64,000 nucleotides of DNA from Algoriphagus aquimarinus (GCF_007997215.1 NZ_VORW01000009.1:1-64000); one strand, 5' to 3'; shown: positions 15,779-24,840, counted from the first letter of the stretch. The notes: generated from the sequence alone by a model not told the origin. Made by a program: numbers and translations.

Positions 15779-17086
15779 ATGAAATCACATTATCAAATCC
15801 TAATAATTGGTGGTGGTACAGCAGGTATAATGACAGCTGCACAGCTCATCCAGCAAAAAAAACTCAAAGATATAGCCATCATTGAGCCTGCCAGCACACA
15901 TTATTACCAGCCGGCTTGGACTTTGGTGGGAGCAGGAACTTACGATTATGATAAAACTGCAAAGCCTATGGCTGATGTGATTCCCAACGATGCTATATGG
16001 ATAAAGGATAAGGCAACTGGCTTTGACCCTGAAAATAATTTGGTCCATACCTCAGAGAGCGGTGACATTACTTATGATTATTTAGTCGTAGCTCCTGGCT
16101 TAGTATATGATAATAGTCTGGTTAAAGGCTTAGGGGATGCATTGGACAAAGGTGTGGTCTGCAGTAATTATACAGACCCAAACCACACCTGGGAAGTAAT
16201 AAAAAACTTCAAAGGAGGAACTGCATTATTCACGCAACCGGCGACGCCGATCAAATGTGGTGGTGCACCTCAGAAAATAATGTATTTGGCGGATAGCTAT
16301 TTTAGAAAATCTGGGGTACGTGATAAAACCAATATTGTCTTCGCTACTCCAGGTTCAATTATTTTTGGAGTTAAGGAAATTGCCGAAACACTGATGAAGG
16401 TCATTGATAGAAAAGATATCAACCTACGGTTTCACCATAAACTAGTAAGCATAGATGCTGAAAAACAAATAGCCTGGTACGAGCTCAACAAGGAAATTCC
16501 TGAAGGAGGGTGTATTATCATGACCAAACCAGAAGACAAGAATTTACTTGACAAAGACTTTCAGTACAATTATAAAGATGTAAAAGTCACTGTAAAGGGG
16601 GATTTATATGGCATTCATTATGATATGATCCATACTGCACCGCCCCAAACAGCTCCAAAATTCATTCAGGATTCCCCACTTGTCAACGATTCTAAATGGC
16701 TGGATGTAGACATCCATACCATGCAACATAACAAATACCCTAACATATTTGGTCTTGGCGACGTGGCATCACTGCCAACAGCAAAAACTGGAGCAGCTAT
16801 CAGAAAACAAGTCCCAATCATCGTGGATAATATAGATCTGTTGATAGCACACCATAAGATAGGCACTAAGTCATATAATGGATATTCATCTTGTCCACTT
16901 GTAACAGATTATGGAAAAATGGTCCTGGCGGAATTTGACTACGGAAATAATTTCACTCCAGACCCAAAACTGAAATCTATGCTTATTTCAGATAGCTCAA
17001 AAGAACACTGGCGCCTATGGATGCTGAAAAAATATGGGCTTCCATATCTTTATTGGAATAAAATGATGAAAGGTAAGGACGTTTAA
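15779..17086 (+). CDS. sqr: Sulfide:quinone oxidoreductase (type II-like)
   Basis: A 435-residue FAD-dependent disulfide-reductase-fold enzyme. The FAD Rossmann motif is IIGGGTAGIMTAA (about 8-20), with the substrate-region PAWTLVGAG (about 43). Redox cysteine candidates are in GVVCSNYT (about 123), ATPIKCGGAPQK (about 155) and YSSCPLVTDYGKM (about 370). The last is the type II SQR signature, seen also in mitochondrial SQRDL. A second nucleotide-type motif, GLGDVASLPTAKTGAA, is at about 322. It oxidises sulfide and passes electrons to menaquinone at the membrane, for detoxification or energy. It is a single gene, preceded by a palindrome and a MITE-like element; no rhodanese or persulfide dioxygenase is adjacent. 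Confidence 0.85.
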   Translation: MKSHYQILIIGGGTAGIMTAAQLIQQKKLKDIAIIEPASTHYYQPAWTLVGAGTYDYDKTAKPMADVIPNDAIWIKDKATGFDPENNLVHTSESGDITYDYLVVAPGLVYDNSLVKGLGDALDKGVVCSNYTDPNHTWEVIKNFKGGTALFTQPATPIKCGGAPQKIMYLADSYFRKSGVRDKTNIVFATPGSIIFGVKEIAETLMKVIDRKDINLRFHHKLVSIDAEKQIAWYELNKEIPEGGCIIMTKPEDKNLLDKDFQYNYKDVKVTVKGDLYGIHYDMIHTAPPQTAPKFIQDSPLVNDSKWLDVDIHTMQHNKYPNIFGLGDVASLPTAKTGAAIRKQVPIIVDNIDLLIAHHKIGTKSYNGYSSCPLVTDYGKMVLAEFDYGNNFTPDPKLKSMLISDSSKEHWRLWMLKKYGLPYLYWNKMMKGKDV

Positions 17087-17167
17087 TACATTAGTAGAAA
17101 GTTCGCTGCTTTTAAAAGACAATGTTTGCAATAACAGTAGCTCAGGGTCAAAACCCTTAAAAATTAA

Positions 17168-17203
17168 AAAGCCCTAGCTGTCATATTGACATTCTAGGGC
17201 TTT
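17168..17203 (-). terminator. Terminator downstream of tRNA-Ser
   Basis: A 10-bp stem (17168-17177 with 17194-17203) with GCCCTAG/CTAGGGC core. On the minus strand a T-rich tail follows, ending tRNA-Ser transcription. It may also stop readthrough from the sqr gene on the plus strand. Confidence 0.7.
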
Positions 17204-17209
17204 AATCTG

Positions 17210-17296
17210 TAGAGAGGAAGGGATTCGAACCCTCGATACCCTCACGAGTATACACGCTTTCCAAGCGTGCGCCTTCAGCCACTCGGCCACCTCTCT
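17210..17296 (-). tRNA. tRNA-Ser (anticodon GGA)
   Basis: The minus strand folds into a class II tRNA. The acceptor stem is AGAGAGG/CCTCTCT, the anticodon loop CTTGGAAAG has anticodon GGA (Ser, UCC/UCU), a long variable arm follows (TATACTCGTGAGGGTA), and the T arm contains GGTTCGAATCC. The terminal CCA is not encoded. Its own promoter and terminator flank it. Confidence 0.95.
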
Positions 17297-17332
17297 AGGT
17301 TGTTTTCCGACTCAGTATCCCGAATCGGAGTG

Positions 17333-17364
17333 CAAAGAAAATTATTATTAGTGCCCTTTCCAAA
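17333..17364 (-). promoter_or_regulatory. Promoter of tRNA-Ser
   Basis: The minus strand has TTTGG at 17364-17360, then 19 bp and TTTCTTTG at 17340-17333 (two mismatches to TAnnTTTG). CACTCCG follows, nearly the same initiation sequence as the two leftward promoters at the left edge. It lies 37 bp before the tRNA. Confidence 0.5.
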
Positions 17365-17395
17365 TTATCCTGGAAAATAGCCAATGAATTTACTG

Positions 17396-18463
17396 TTAAG
17401 CACTCATCTCTCCTGCCAGAGGCACTTTTAGCTTCGCTATAATCTCTGAATGTCTGCTCTCCTGACCCAGAAGAAACATCAATTTTGTCACTGCCGCCTC
17501 GGTAGTCATGTCTGTTCCACTGATCACTCCCACATTGAGAAGCTCCTTACTGGTCTCATATCTACCTTGGATTACTCGACCACCATTACATTGAGACACA
17601 TTCAAAATGATTATCCCTTTGTCGATGGCCTTTTGAAGTGAACTCATAAACCACTCCTCACTTGGGCTATTTCCAGAACCGTAAGTTTCCAGAACTATTG
17701 CCTTAAGCCCTTTCACACTCAGAATAGAATCAATTACATTTTGAGTAATCCCAGGAAAAAGCTTAAGAATTAAGACATTATTATCAAGTGACATTCTATT
17801 CACCAATTTCTTATGGGATTCCAGCGGACGAATTGCCTGCGTATTATAATCTATGACAATCCCAGACTCGGCAAGAGGTGGATAATTCTCAGATTCAAAC
17901 GCATCAAAATGAACACTCTGCACCTTTTTGGAGCGATTCCCTCTTAAAAGCAGATGATTAAAGAACACACACACTTCAGGTACAATAGGCTCTCCATTGA
18001 TTTTTGCTGTTGCTATTTCTAAGGAAGTCATCAGATTTTCACGCGCATCTGATCGCATAGCTGATATCGGCAACTGTGCACCGGTGAAAATCACCGGTTT
18101 ATTCAAACCTTGCAGCATATAGCTAAGCATGGAGGCAGAATAAGCCATGGTATCGGTCCCATGCAACACTACAAACCCGTCATAGCTATCGTAATTCTCA
18201 TTAATTATATAAGCCATATCTTTCCAATGACTCATCGTGACATTGGAAGAATCAATAGGTTCTGGGAAAGAAATCACCGTAATGGCAATATCCATAGTAT
18301 AGAGAATAGGAATCTTCTCCAGAATCTGCCCGAAGTTGAATGGTACCAAAGCCCCACTATCATCATAGGCCATTCCAAGCGTACCTCCTGTATATATAAT
18401 GAGTACAGAAGAAGTCTTGCTGGTACGAAGCGCTGTATTTAATCGAACTATTTTATAATTCAT
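17396..18463 (-). CDS. ansA: L-asparaginase, cytoplasmic type I
   Basis: A 355-residue asparaginase, hydrolysing L-asparagine to aspartate and ammonia. The first catalytic Thr is in IIYTGGTLGM (about 22-31) and the second Thr-Asp-Lys set begins at VVLHGTDTMAYSAS (about 99-112). GAQLPISAMRSDARENL follows at about 128-144. No signal peptide, so it is the cytoplasmic type. It is the last gene of a seven-gene operon and overlaps tatD by 4 bp (ATGA). Its presence with polysaccharide genes seems to be housekeeping hitchhiking rather than a pathway link. Confidence 0.9.
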   Translation of the reverse strand: MNYKIVRLNTALRTSKTSSVLIIYTGGTLGMAYDDSGALVPFNFGQILEKIPILYTMDIAITVISFPEPIDSSNVTMSHWKDMAYIINENYDSYDGFVVLHGTDTMAYSASMLSYMLQGLNKPVIFTGAQLPISAMRSDARENLMTSLEIATAKINGEPIVPEVCVFFNHLLLRGNRSKKVQSVHFDAFESENYPPLAESGIVIDYNTQAIRPLESHKKLVNRMSLDNNVLILKLFPGITQNVIDSILSVKGLKAIVLETYGSGNSPSEEWFMSSLQKAIDKGIIILNVSQCNGGRVIQGRYETSKELLNVGVISGTDMTTEAAVTKLMFLLGQESRHSEIIAKLKVPLAGEMSA

Positions 18464-19236
18464 GATCCAATCTCACGGAAAAGGTTAAGGGCATTTTGTT
18501 TCGTTTTCTGAGCTACTTCCTCTTTCGAAATCTGAAGGTAATCTCCTATTTTCTCTGCAATAATCGGCAAATAAGCAGGAGAGTTCCTTTTACCCCTAAA
18601 TGGTACCGGAGCAAGATAAGGAGCGTCTGTCTCCAAAACCAAATGATCTATACTGATTTCAGGAATTACCTGATCCAATCCACCATTTTTAAACGTTGCT
18701 ACTCCGCCAATTCCAAGCAGAAATCCCATGTCAATAATTTGATTTGCCTGAGCTAAATTCCCATTGAAGCAGTGAAAAATGCCTCTGAGGTTACCATCAC
18801 TGGCGTCCTTTACTATCGCGATAGTTTCGTCCATAGAATCTCGACAATGAAGCACTATCGGCAAATCCTTTTCCTTAGCCCAGCCGATCTGAATCTTCAG
18901 TGCTTCTTTTTGCTGCTCAAAGTAGCTTTTGTCCCAATATAAATCCAGACCAATTTCTCCAACAGCCGCAAACTGGCGCTTATCCAGCCAATCCTTCATG
19001 ATAGCCAATTGCTCCTGAAAATCTTCCTTCACATCACAAGGATGCAATCCCATCATCGGAATGCATAAACCTGGATATTTCTCTTCACATGCCAGCATAG
19101 CATCTATCGTCGACACATCCACATTGGGCATGTAAACTCGCTCTATTCCAGCATCTTTGATATCTTGGATCACCTGATCCCGGTCGGAATCGAATTTGGT
19201 TGAATAAATATGTGCGTGTGTCTCTATGTAATGCAT
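18460..19236 (-). CDS. TatD family metal-dependent hydrolase
   Basis: A 258-residue TIM-barrel hydrolase from the ATG at 19236 (MHYIETHAHIYS). A longer start at 19275 would overlap the upstream glycosyltransferase much further and adds non-conserved residues. Metal ligands are visible in ETHAHIYS (His pair, about 5-9), AVGEIGLDLYWD (Glu, about 92), LPIVLHCRDSMDE (His, about 129), GIFHCFNG (His, about 155) and VLETDAPYLAP (Asp, about 205). TatD enzymes act as 3'-5' DNA exonucleases or D-aminoacyl-tRNA-type hydrolases; the cellular substrate is uncertain. It overlaps both operon neighbours. Confidence 0.9.
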   Translation of the reverse strand: MHYIETHAHIYSTKFDSDRDQVIQDIKDAGIERVYMPNVDVSTIDAMLACEEKYPGLCIPMMGLHPCDVKEDFQEQLAIMKDWLDKRQFAAVGEIGLDLYWDKSYFEQQKEALKIQIGWAKEKDLPIVLHCRDSMDETIAIVKDASDGNLRGIFHCFNGNLAQANQIIDMGFLLGIGGVATFKNGGLDQVIPEISIDHLVLETDAPYLAPVPFRGKRNSPAYLPIIAEKIGDYLQISKEEVAQKTKQNALNLFREIGS

Positions 19237-20342
19237 GGGTATATTCTGGATTTCCATTTCGTCTTGGAAGGCCAAAAATAGTAAAGAATCGTAAGGACGG
19301 TAGTATTGAAATTATAAAAATCAAAAACGAGCAAGTATAACCAATTGATTTTCACGCCAGCTTTATTGGCAATGCCAACGAGAAATATGCCTTGCAAAAG
19401 AATTTTTATCAAAGCTAAACTCATACCCACTAAGGGGTTAATGGCTATTAAAGCTATAATGCCAACGAAGTATCCAAACTGAAGTCCCAATATCAACTTC
19501 CAATAAATCGGCAAAGTCATCACTCCGCTCATCCAGCGCTTTCTCTGATTTAAAAGCTTCGAAAAACTGCTCTCAGGCTTAGTGAAAGCCAGCATCCCAG
19601 GACTTACTTGATGTGCTATACTAAAACCTTCTCGCTGAATAGCCCGTGAGATTTCCAGATCTTCGGTAAGGCAAAATGGCAAATCCTTGAAGCCCCCTGA
19701 TTGCTCATACGCGGCTTTACTGATCACCATATTATTCCCGAGTCCAGTGGTTTGAATTCCGAGATCGGTAGCTACTTTGACGAAACCTAGCGTCAGCCAC
19801 CAATCAATTTCTTGAAATCCCCCCATCAAACTCAGCGCTTTCACCTGCGTAATCCCTATCACCAAACCTACATTTTCAGCAAATGCACCTACCCCTTCCC
19901 GTATCCAGGCTGGATTCACTTCGCAGTCTGCATCAGTGAAAAAGTAATAATCCCCATTCGCTTTTTCGCCTAAAAGCGCCAGCGCATTTGCCTTGCCATT
20001 TTCATTAAATAGCGCATTTTGGGAAGAGGTAATGCTCAATAAACTGGCATTATCGTGCTTGGCGCACCAATCTACCAATATCTCAGCGGTTCGATCTGTA
20101 CTTTGATCATCTGCAAATAAAAATTGAATCCTGTCTGCTGGATAATCCAACTGCTCAAAGGATGTCAGAAGATCAGGCAGATCTTTTTCTTCATTTCGAG
20201 CAGCGATGAGAATAGAAACTTGGGGAACTTCAGTACTTAATTTTCCTTGATGCGTTTTCCAGAAAAATTTCACACGAAAAAGTAGGACAACAAACTGAAT
20301 AAGAATCAGCCCAACTATTCCTATGCAAAACCAGAGCATCAC
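19224..20342 (-). CDS. GT2 glycosyltransferase, membrane-bound
   Basis: A 372-residue family 2 glycosyltransferase. An N-terminal transmembrane anchor (MLWFCIGIVGLILIQFVVLL, 2-21) precedes a GT-A domain: VSILIAARNEEKDL (about 44-57), LFADDQSTD (about 75-83), YFFTDADCEV (DxD-like, about 131-140), CLTEDLEISRAI (catalytic ED, about 222-233) and QRKRWMSG (QxxRW, about 266-273). Two or three transmembrane helices follow at the C-terminus. The layout is that of processive or cell-surface glycan synthases. It overlaps the upstream NodB-type deacetylase gene by 4 bp, so the two products probably act on the same surface glycan. Confidence 0.88.
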   Translation of the reverse strand: MMLWFCIGIVGLILIQFVVLLFRVKFFWKTHQGKLSTEVPQVSILIAARNEEKDLPDLLTSFEQLDYPADRIQFLFADDQSTDRTAEILVDWCAKHDNASLLSITSSQNALFNENGKANALALLGEKANGDYYFFTDADCEVNPAWIREGVGAFAENVGLVIGITQVKALSLMGGFQEIDWWLTLGFVKVATDLGIQTTGLGNNMVISKAAYEQSGGFKDLPFCLTEDLEISRAIQREGFSIAHQVSPGMLAFTKPESSFSKLLNQRKRWMSGVMTLPIYWKLILGLQFGYFVGIIALIAINPLVGMSLALIKILLQGIFLVGIANKAGVKINWLYLLVFDFYNFNTTVLTILYYFWPSKTKWKSRIYPCIT

Positions 20343-20965
20343 AAGAGTGATGTAGTCCAGCCCATATCCTGAATGTAATCTAGGTATTGGGGTAATATCT
20401 TCGGTAAAACTTCCTTGGTCCTTAGCTGATCGTGAAAGACCGCGATGGAACCTGGTTTAGAATGTTGTATGGATTTCCTCAAGACCAACTCAGGTTTCAA
20501 ACTTTGATCATAATCGCCTGAAAGCATATTCCACATCACCACTTCATGAAACCTGCTTACCTCCGCCGCTTGACTAGATTTAATCAAACCATAAGGAGGA
20601 CGAAACAATTTTGTCTTCACGCCCAACTCATCCACTAAAACCTTATCGCACAATTCAATATTTTCGAGGTAAGCAAGGGTCTCTGTTTTCCAACCATTCA
20701 GATGATTGTAGGTATGATTCCCAAGTTTATTTCCTTCAGAGATCAATTCCTGGGCGAGTGATGGATTCTTACGAATATTATCGCCAACCACAAAAAAAGT
20801 GGCTTTTTGACTTCTTTTCGCCAGTTCTTTCAATACATAATCTGTAACACCAGGTACTGGTCCATCATCAAATGTGAGATAAATTTTACTTTCTTCTTTT
20901 CCCTTTTGCCAAAGCCGCTCTGGGAAAAGTCGCTGAAAAAGAAAAGGAACTGTGTGCCAAATCAT
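20339..20965 (-). CDS. NodB-type polysaccharide deacetylase
   Basis: A 208-residue protein that is almost only the NodB domain. YLTFDDGPVPGVTDYVL at about 29-45 carries the catalytic Asp and metal Asp, GNKLGNHTYNHLNGW at about 77-91 the two metal His, and LFRPPYGLIKSS at about 118-129 the third motif. AVFHDQL near 179 holds the last catalytic His. It removes acetyl groups from a GlcNAc-containing or related glycan. No signal peptide is evident apart from a weakly hydrophobic start. Its overlap with a GT2 gene suggests deacetylation of the polymer or lipid-linked sugar made by that enzyme, an inference from context. Confidence 0.88.
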   Translation of the reverse strand: MIWHTVPFLFQRLFPERLWQKGKEESKIYLTFDDGPVPGVTDYVLKELAKRSQKATFFVVGDNIRKNPSLAQELISEGNKLGNHTYNHLNGWKTETLAYLENIELCDKVLVDELGVKTKLFRPPYGLIKSSQAAEVSRFHEVVMWNMLSGDYDQSLKPELVLRKSIQHSKPGSIAVFHDQLRTKEVLPKILPQYLDYIQDMGWTTSLL

Positions 20966-20966
20966 C

Positions 20967-22178
20967 CTATTGAAATCTTAAACTGAGCAAGGTCAAATCA
21001 TCCCGTAAAGGCACGTCTTTCGAGAATTCCTTGATTTTCTTCAAAAACTTTCGATGAAAATCATCCGGATCCATGATCATATTCTTATCTACAAATTTCT
21101 CCAATCGCTCCTCGCCATACTCCTCCTCAAATGGATTCATTGCTTCAGTCAATCCATCAGTATATAAGTGTAAGGAGAATTTTTGTAGGTTTTCCCGCTT
21201 ACCTATCTCCAAAAATGGCAGCTCATCAAAAGCTCCCAAAATAGTTGTACCCGCATGAAGACTTTCACATTTTTTGGTTTCTTCTCGGCAGAGTAAAGGT
21301 GGATTATGCCCCGCATTTACATAAGTGAGTTCCCGTGTTTTGAAATTGAAATGTCCTAGAAAAAAAGTGATAAAGCGTTCACCATGGGTATTTTCATACA
21401 AGGTGTAATTCAGTTGATTCACTACCATTTCCAGATCAGCATCGCTTCGCAAAAGCGTACGCAAAGCAGCTTGGAAATTTGACATCAGCAAAGCCGCAGA
21501 GATTCCTTTCCCCGATACATCAGCGACACAGAAGTACACTTCATCTTCGGATTTTCGGATCAGATCGTAATAATCACCACCCACCATACTGTGTGGGAGG
21601 TAAGTGACTTTCGCCTTCAACTCCTTATCTATAGGAAGCTCTGCAGGGAAAAGCATTTGCTGCACCTGAGATGCGATAGCAACTTCCCTATTCAAAATCT
21701 CTTGTTCCAACTGCTTCCTGGCAAAACGCTTATTTTCCAAAGCCACCACCAGAATATTTGTCAAGGCCTGCGTGAAATTCAGATCTAAATCCAAGCTTTG
21801 ATCCTTTCTTCGTAGAAATAGAATCGCAAGCATCTTGTCTTTATGATAAACAGGCAAATAGGTTTCCAACTCCTCAAAGGAATATTCTTCCTCCAGTTCT
21901 AATCTAAGCTCACCGGTAGATTTCTCATCTACCACTTGATCAGCCGAAATCAGCATAGGAACATTCCCTTTCACGCCGTGTGAAATCTTATTCTCAAAAG
22001 CGCCCTCCTTTGCCACATAGAGTATCAGCGCTTTGATATTCAGGTGCACCAGGCAGGTAAACTTGAAAATATTCAGCAAGATCGCCTCAGACTGATTCTC
22101 ATTAATTGCCTGAGTGATCTCAAGCAGTGATTTCAGCTGCAGTTCCTTGCGTTGATATTTGTGTATTTCTGTGGTCAA
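20967..22178 (-). CDS. SpoIIE-type PP2C phosphatase with GAF-like sensor
   Basis: A 403-residue protein. A GAF-like sensory region fills about residues 10-150 and ends in a short coiled coil (ALENKRFARKQLEQEILNREV). The C-terminal SpoIIE/RsbU phosphatase domain begins at VQQMLFPAELP. Metal-binding Asp residues are in SMVGGDYYDLI (about 197-207) and CVADVSGKGISAALLMSNF (about 218-236). YVNAGHNPPLL is at about 287 and RDDLTLLSLRF at the end. Such enzymes dephosphorylate anti-sigma antagonists or related partners. No STAS or anti-sigma gene is nearby. One base separates it from the deacetylase gene, so it is translated in the glycan operon and may regulate it. Confidence 0.88.
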   Translation of the reverse strand: MTTEIHKYQRKELQLKSLLEITQAINENQSEAILLNIFKFTCLVHLNIKALILYVAKEGAFENKISHGVKGNVPMLISADQVVDEKSTGELRLELEEEYSFEELETYLPVYHKDKMLAILFLRRKDQSLDLDLNFTQALTNILVVALENKRFARKQLEQEILNREVAIASQVQQMLFPAELPIDKELKAKVTYLPHSMVGGDYYDLIRKSEDEVYFCVADVSGKGISAALLMSNFQAALRTLLRSDADLEMVVNQLNYTLYENTHGERFITFFLGHFNFKTRELTYVNAGHNPPLLCREETKKCESLHAGTTILGAFDELPFLEIGKRENLQKFSLHLYTDGLTEAMNPFEEEYGEERLEKFVDKNMIMDPDDFHRKFLKKIKEFSKDVPLRDDLTLLSLRFQ

Positions 22179-22180
22179 TT

Positions 22181-22432
22181 CTAAAGTGTATTATGTGCCA
22201 TTAGGCCATTTTTTGTCGCCAAAAAATATAAGCCCGTTCCTTCTTTCATGATATCAACCTTTCCAAATCGTTCTTTATCCGGATCATCCAGGCACTTAAT
22301 ATATCCCTGAGAAAAAAGCGATTGCAAAGTTGACAAAAGCAACTCCTCCTCCCAATCCAGGGTTTCTAAAAGATATCCGTAGGGCTGGACGAAATAGAGC
22401 TCGTCCATCAAGTCAAATTCCTCGTCGTTCAT
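22181..22432 (-). CDS. Small conserved acidic protein, unknown function
   Basis: An 83-residue protein, acidic in its first half (MNDEEFDLMDELYF) with a helix-turn-like stretch (LLETLDWEEELLLSTLQSLF) followed by SQGYIKCL and a beta-hairpin-like end (GTGLYFLATKNGLMAHN). The pattern resembles a small winged helix, but no DNA-binding role can be claimed. It sits 2 bp before the phosphatase start and 3 bp after the GT2 stop, so it is a genuine operon member. It could be a regulator or partner of the phosphatase. Confidence 0.7.
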   Translation of the reverse strand: MNDEEFDLMDELYFVQPYGYLLETLDWEEELLLSTLQSLFSQGYIKCLDDPDKERFGKVDIMKEGTGLYFLATKNGLMAHNTL

Positions 22433-22435
22433 GAT

Positions 22436-23566
22436 TTAATTTTCAGATTCTAAATTAACACTTCTCCCGTTACCCCTGCCTTTCCAAGTAAACTTTCCGT
22501 TCAAAGCTCCAATCCCAACTCGCAAGACATAGAATGGATGTACAAATGAAGTTTGAAATATTGAGAGGTTACTCTGTTGCTTATCTAAATTTTTCAAGAC
22601 TTTACCCAAGCTTAACTTTTCAGCAAATACTTTTATCAGCCAAACTAGCCCAAAAGCCAGAACTCCTCTTCCGCCCAGGAAAATCAAAAAAATGCTACCA
22701 ATCCAAATCAACTGCATCAAAAATACGCCCGCAGCGGACATAGCATGTGAAAGAGAGAAATGCGCTTTCCACTTACTTGCCCAACGAACTCGCTGATTGA
22801 TCAATGCCTGCCAATTAGGCTCTGGCTTGGTAATGACCAAAATATCCGGGGAGGACAGATAGAAACAAGCTTCTTTACCGTACATTTTGTGTATTTTCTT
22901 CAGCAAAAACTCATCATCACCCGAAGCAAAATCTCGATTTCCTTCGTATCCATTTACTTTCTGAAAAGCCTCTTTCCTATAGGCCAGATTTGCTCCGCTA
23001 CACATCAGTGGCTCCTTCTGGGCAAAAGTGTACTTAGTCATTAATAAAATACTTGCCCAATCAAGTGATTGAAATGCTTCTATAAACTTGCCATTTCCCT
23101 CCACCATCACAGCTCCTGCCACCAACTGAACTTTCGGGTTTTGGAAAGGCAAAATCATATGTTCCACCCAATCTTCAGGAAAACCACAATCCGCATCTGT
23201 GCAAAGAATAATTTGTCCAGAAGCTATTTTCACTCCATATTCCAATGCGCTTTTCTTTCCTTTCCTATCACTTCGAATGACTTTGAAGTTTTGATTTTCT
23301 TCAAAACTCTTATCCAATAGCTGAAAAGAGTCATCGTCAGAATGATCATCTATCAGCAGAATCTCAAGGCCTGGATACTTGAGCTTCTTCAAGTTCAAAC
23401 TTAGGCTTGGGATATTTTTAGCTTCATCTCGAAAAGGAATGATCAATGTCACTGCTGGAATAAACGCCTGATTGACTGGTTCATTTTTAATAGATGTCCA
23501 AAATCTACTCACCCACCAAAGTAATGTGAAGTAACTCAGAGACCAGATCAGGTAAAAACTTAGCAT
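22436..23566 (-). CDS. GT2 glycosyltransferase, membrane-bound
   Basis: A 376-residue GT2 enzyme from the ATG at 23566 (MLSFYLIWSLSYF, a membrane anchor). The longer frame to 23602 would run into the ruvC start on the other strand. Motifs are VTLIIPFRDEAKNI (about 37-50), LLIDDHSDDD, ILCTDADCGFPEDW (DxD, about 119-132), SGDDEFLL (catalytic, about 214-221) and QRVRWASKW (about 256-264), with C-terminal transmembrane helices. It is a paralogue of the 19224-20342 enzyme in the same operon and is the first gene. The pair plus the deacetylase suggest synthesis of a surface glycan. Confidence 0.87.
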   Translation of the reverse strand: MLSFYLIWSLSYFTLLWWVSRFWTSIKNEPVNQAFIPAVTLIIPFRDEAKNIPSLSLNLKKLKYPGLEILLIDDHSDDDSFQLLDKSFEENQNFKVIRSDRKGKKSALEYGVKIASGQIILCTDADCGFPEDWVEHMILPFQNPKVQLVAGAVMVEGNGKFIEAFQSLDWASILLMTKYTFAQKEPLMCSGANLAYRKEAFQKVNGYEGNRDFASGDDEFLLKKIHKMYGKEACFYLSSPDILVITKPEPNWQALINQRVRWASKWKAHFSLSHAMSAAGVFLMQLIWIGSIFLIFLGGRGVLAFGLVWLIKVFAEKLSLGKVLKNLDKQQSNLSIFQTSFVHPFYVLRVGIGALNGKFTWKGRGNGRSVNLESEN

Positions 23567-23587
23567 GTTTTGGGCTAACTTGCGGGG

Positions 23588-24163
23588 GTGAGCAAAGAAC
23601 AAGAAAAAGCACCAAAGGAAAAAATCATTTTAGGCATAGATCCAGGAACAAATGTAATGGGTTATGGAGTGATTTTGACGGAAGGCAAAAAGTACAAACT
23701 CCTACAATACGGCGTAATTCATCTTAAAAAGTATGAAACGCATGAATTGAAACTCAAGAAAATTTTTGAACGAATCACAGGGATTTTGGAAGAATTTATG
23801 CCTGACAGCGTCGCTTTGGAAGCTCCATTTTTCGGCGTAAATGTGCAATCCATGCTCAAGCTAGGCCGTGCACAAGGTGTTGCGATGGCAGCGGCTTTGG
23901 CAAGAGATATTCCTATCACTGAATATTCTCCTAAAAAAGTGAAGCAGTCAGTAACTGGAAATGGAAATGCATCCAAAGAGCAAGTTGCAGCTATGCTTCA
24001 AACACTTTTCTCCATAACTGAGCTCCCTAAAATGCTGGATGCTACGGATGCTTTGGCGGTGGCACTTTGCCATCATTTTCACGACGGAAGAATTCAGACA
24101 AAGGGAAGAAATGCGGGCTGGAAATCGTTCATAGAAGAAAATCCAGATCGGCTGAAAAAATAA
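23588..24163 (+). CDS. ruvC: Holliday junction resolvase RuvC
   Basis: A 191-residue RuvC, starting at a GTG (23588). The four catalytic acidic residues are visible in [14 protein letters not shown] (Asp, about 14-28), [12 protein letters not shown] (Glu, about 74-85) and [15 protein letters not shown] (two Asp, about 157-171). [17 protein letters not shown] and [17 protein letters not shown] are typical. It resolves Holliday junctions with RuvAB. It is divergent from the glycosyltransferase operon with about 21 bp between starts, so the two promoters overlap the opposite coding ends. Confidence 0.95.
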   Translation: MSKEQEKAPKEKIILGIDPGTNVMGYGVILTEGKKYKLLQYGVIHLKKYETHELKLKKIFERITGILEEFMPDSVALEAPFFGVNVQSMLKLGRAQGVAMAAALARDIPITEYSPKKVKQSVTGNGNASKEQVAAMLQTLFSITELPKMLDATDALAVALCHHFHDGRIQTKGRNAGWKSFIEENPDRLKK

Positions 24164-24188
24164 AAGCCCGGCAAATCACCGAGCTTTT
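24162..24188. terminator. Terminator between ruvC and the barrel gene
   Basis: A 10-bp stem with one mismatch (24162-24171 with 24179-24188), AAAAGC/GCTTTT ends, between two convergent genes. The T-tract is short on both sides, so strength is uncertain. Confidence 0.5.
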
Positions 24189-24214
24189 AAAGTCATTCTA
24201 AAGTTGAAAATCAA

Positions 24215-24760
24215 TTAGAGATCTATCCCAAGCGAAAATTTCAACACATTGTTTTTAACATCTTGATCAAAGTAATTCAGGCTCTGAAGACCAAAGTCAT
24301 AACTCACCTGAGCATTCAAATTCATAGGTAGCTTCACTCCCACACCTACTACACCTGAGATATCATAAGCCTTTATTGCCTCTGTGCTTGTTTCTGTGTT
24401 TCCTCCATTTTCATACTTTCTTGAAAGCAGAGCTGATCCCTGAGGTCCTGCAAAAACGTTAACAATTGGCAAGAAATTCACTCGAAGAAGAACTGGCAAA
24501 TCAATGTAATTTAATCGCTCAGTAATTTCTCCAGCTCCCCCTTGGTCAACCATATATCCTTTTTGCGAAAACTGAAGTCCTGATTCTAAGGATATAAGTC
24601 CCAAATCCTTTCGATAATAAGTTCCTGCATGAAATCCTGCTATAGCATCAGAATCGAAATCTGAGAAATTAGCACTACTGTAGCCCGCCCGAACACCAAA
24701 CTGTGCATTTGCCGTACTGAAGAGTCCCAATGCAAAGAATAAAACCAATAGCTTTTTCAT
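24215..24760 (-). CDS. Outer membrane beta-barrel protein, PorT-like
   Basis: A 181-residue protein with a signal peptide (MKKLLVLFFALGLFSTANA, cleavage before QFGVRAGYS). Eight or so amphipathic strands follow, starting FGVRAGYSSANFS and ending VLKFSLGIDL with a terminal aromatic/hydrophobic-type residue pattern. It fits the PorT/OMP_b-brl_2 family of small Bacteroidota barrels. The function is unknown. It is divergent from the Crp/Fnr regulator, with 177 bp between, so it may be controlled by it. Confidence 0.85.
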   Translation of the reverse strand: MKKLLVLFFALGLFSTANAQFGVRAGYSSANFSDFDSDAIAGFHAGTYYRKDLGLISLESGLQFSQKGYMVDQGGAGEITERLNYIDLPVLLRVNFLPIVNVFAGPQGSALLSRKYENGGNTETSTEAIKAYDISGVVGVGVKLPMNLNAQVSYDFGLQSLNYFDQDVKNNVLKFSLGIDL

Positions 24761-24840
24761 AGATGTTAATTTATTGATGATTTTGATGGTTAGAATTCAA
24801 TTCTTAATACACTTATTAAATAGATATTTTCAGGAATACT

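Noticed and set aside
18805..18835. Short palindrome (ACTATCGCGATAGT) as an operator
   Set aside because: It lies inside the tatD coding region and is likely a chance self-complementary codon run.
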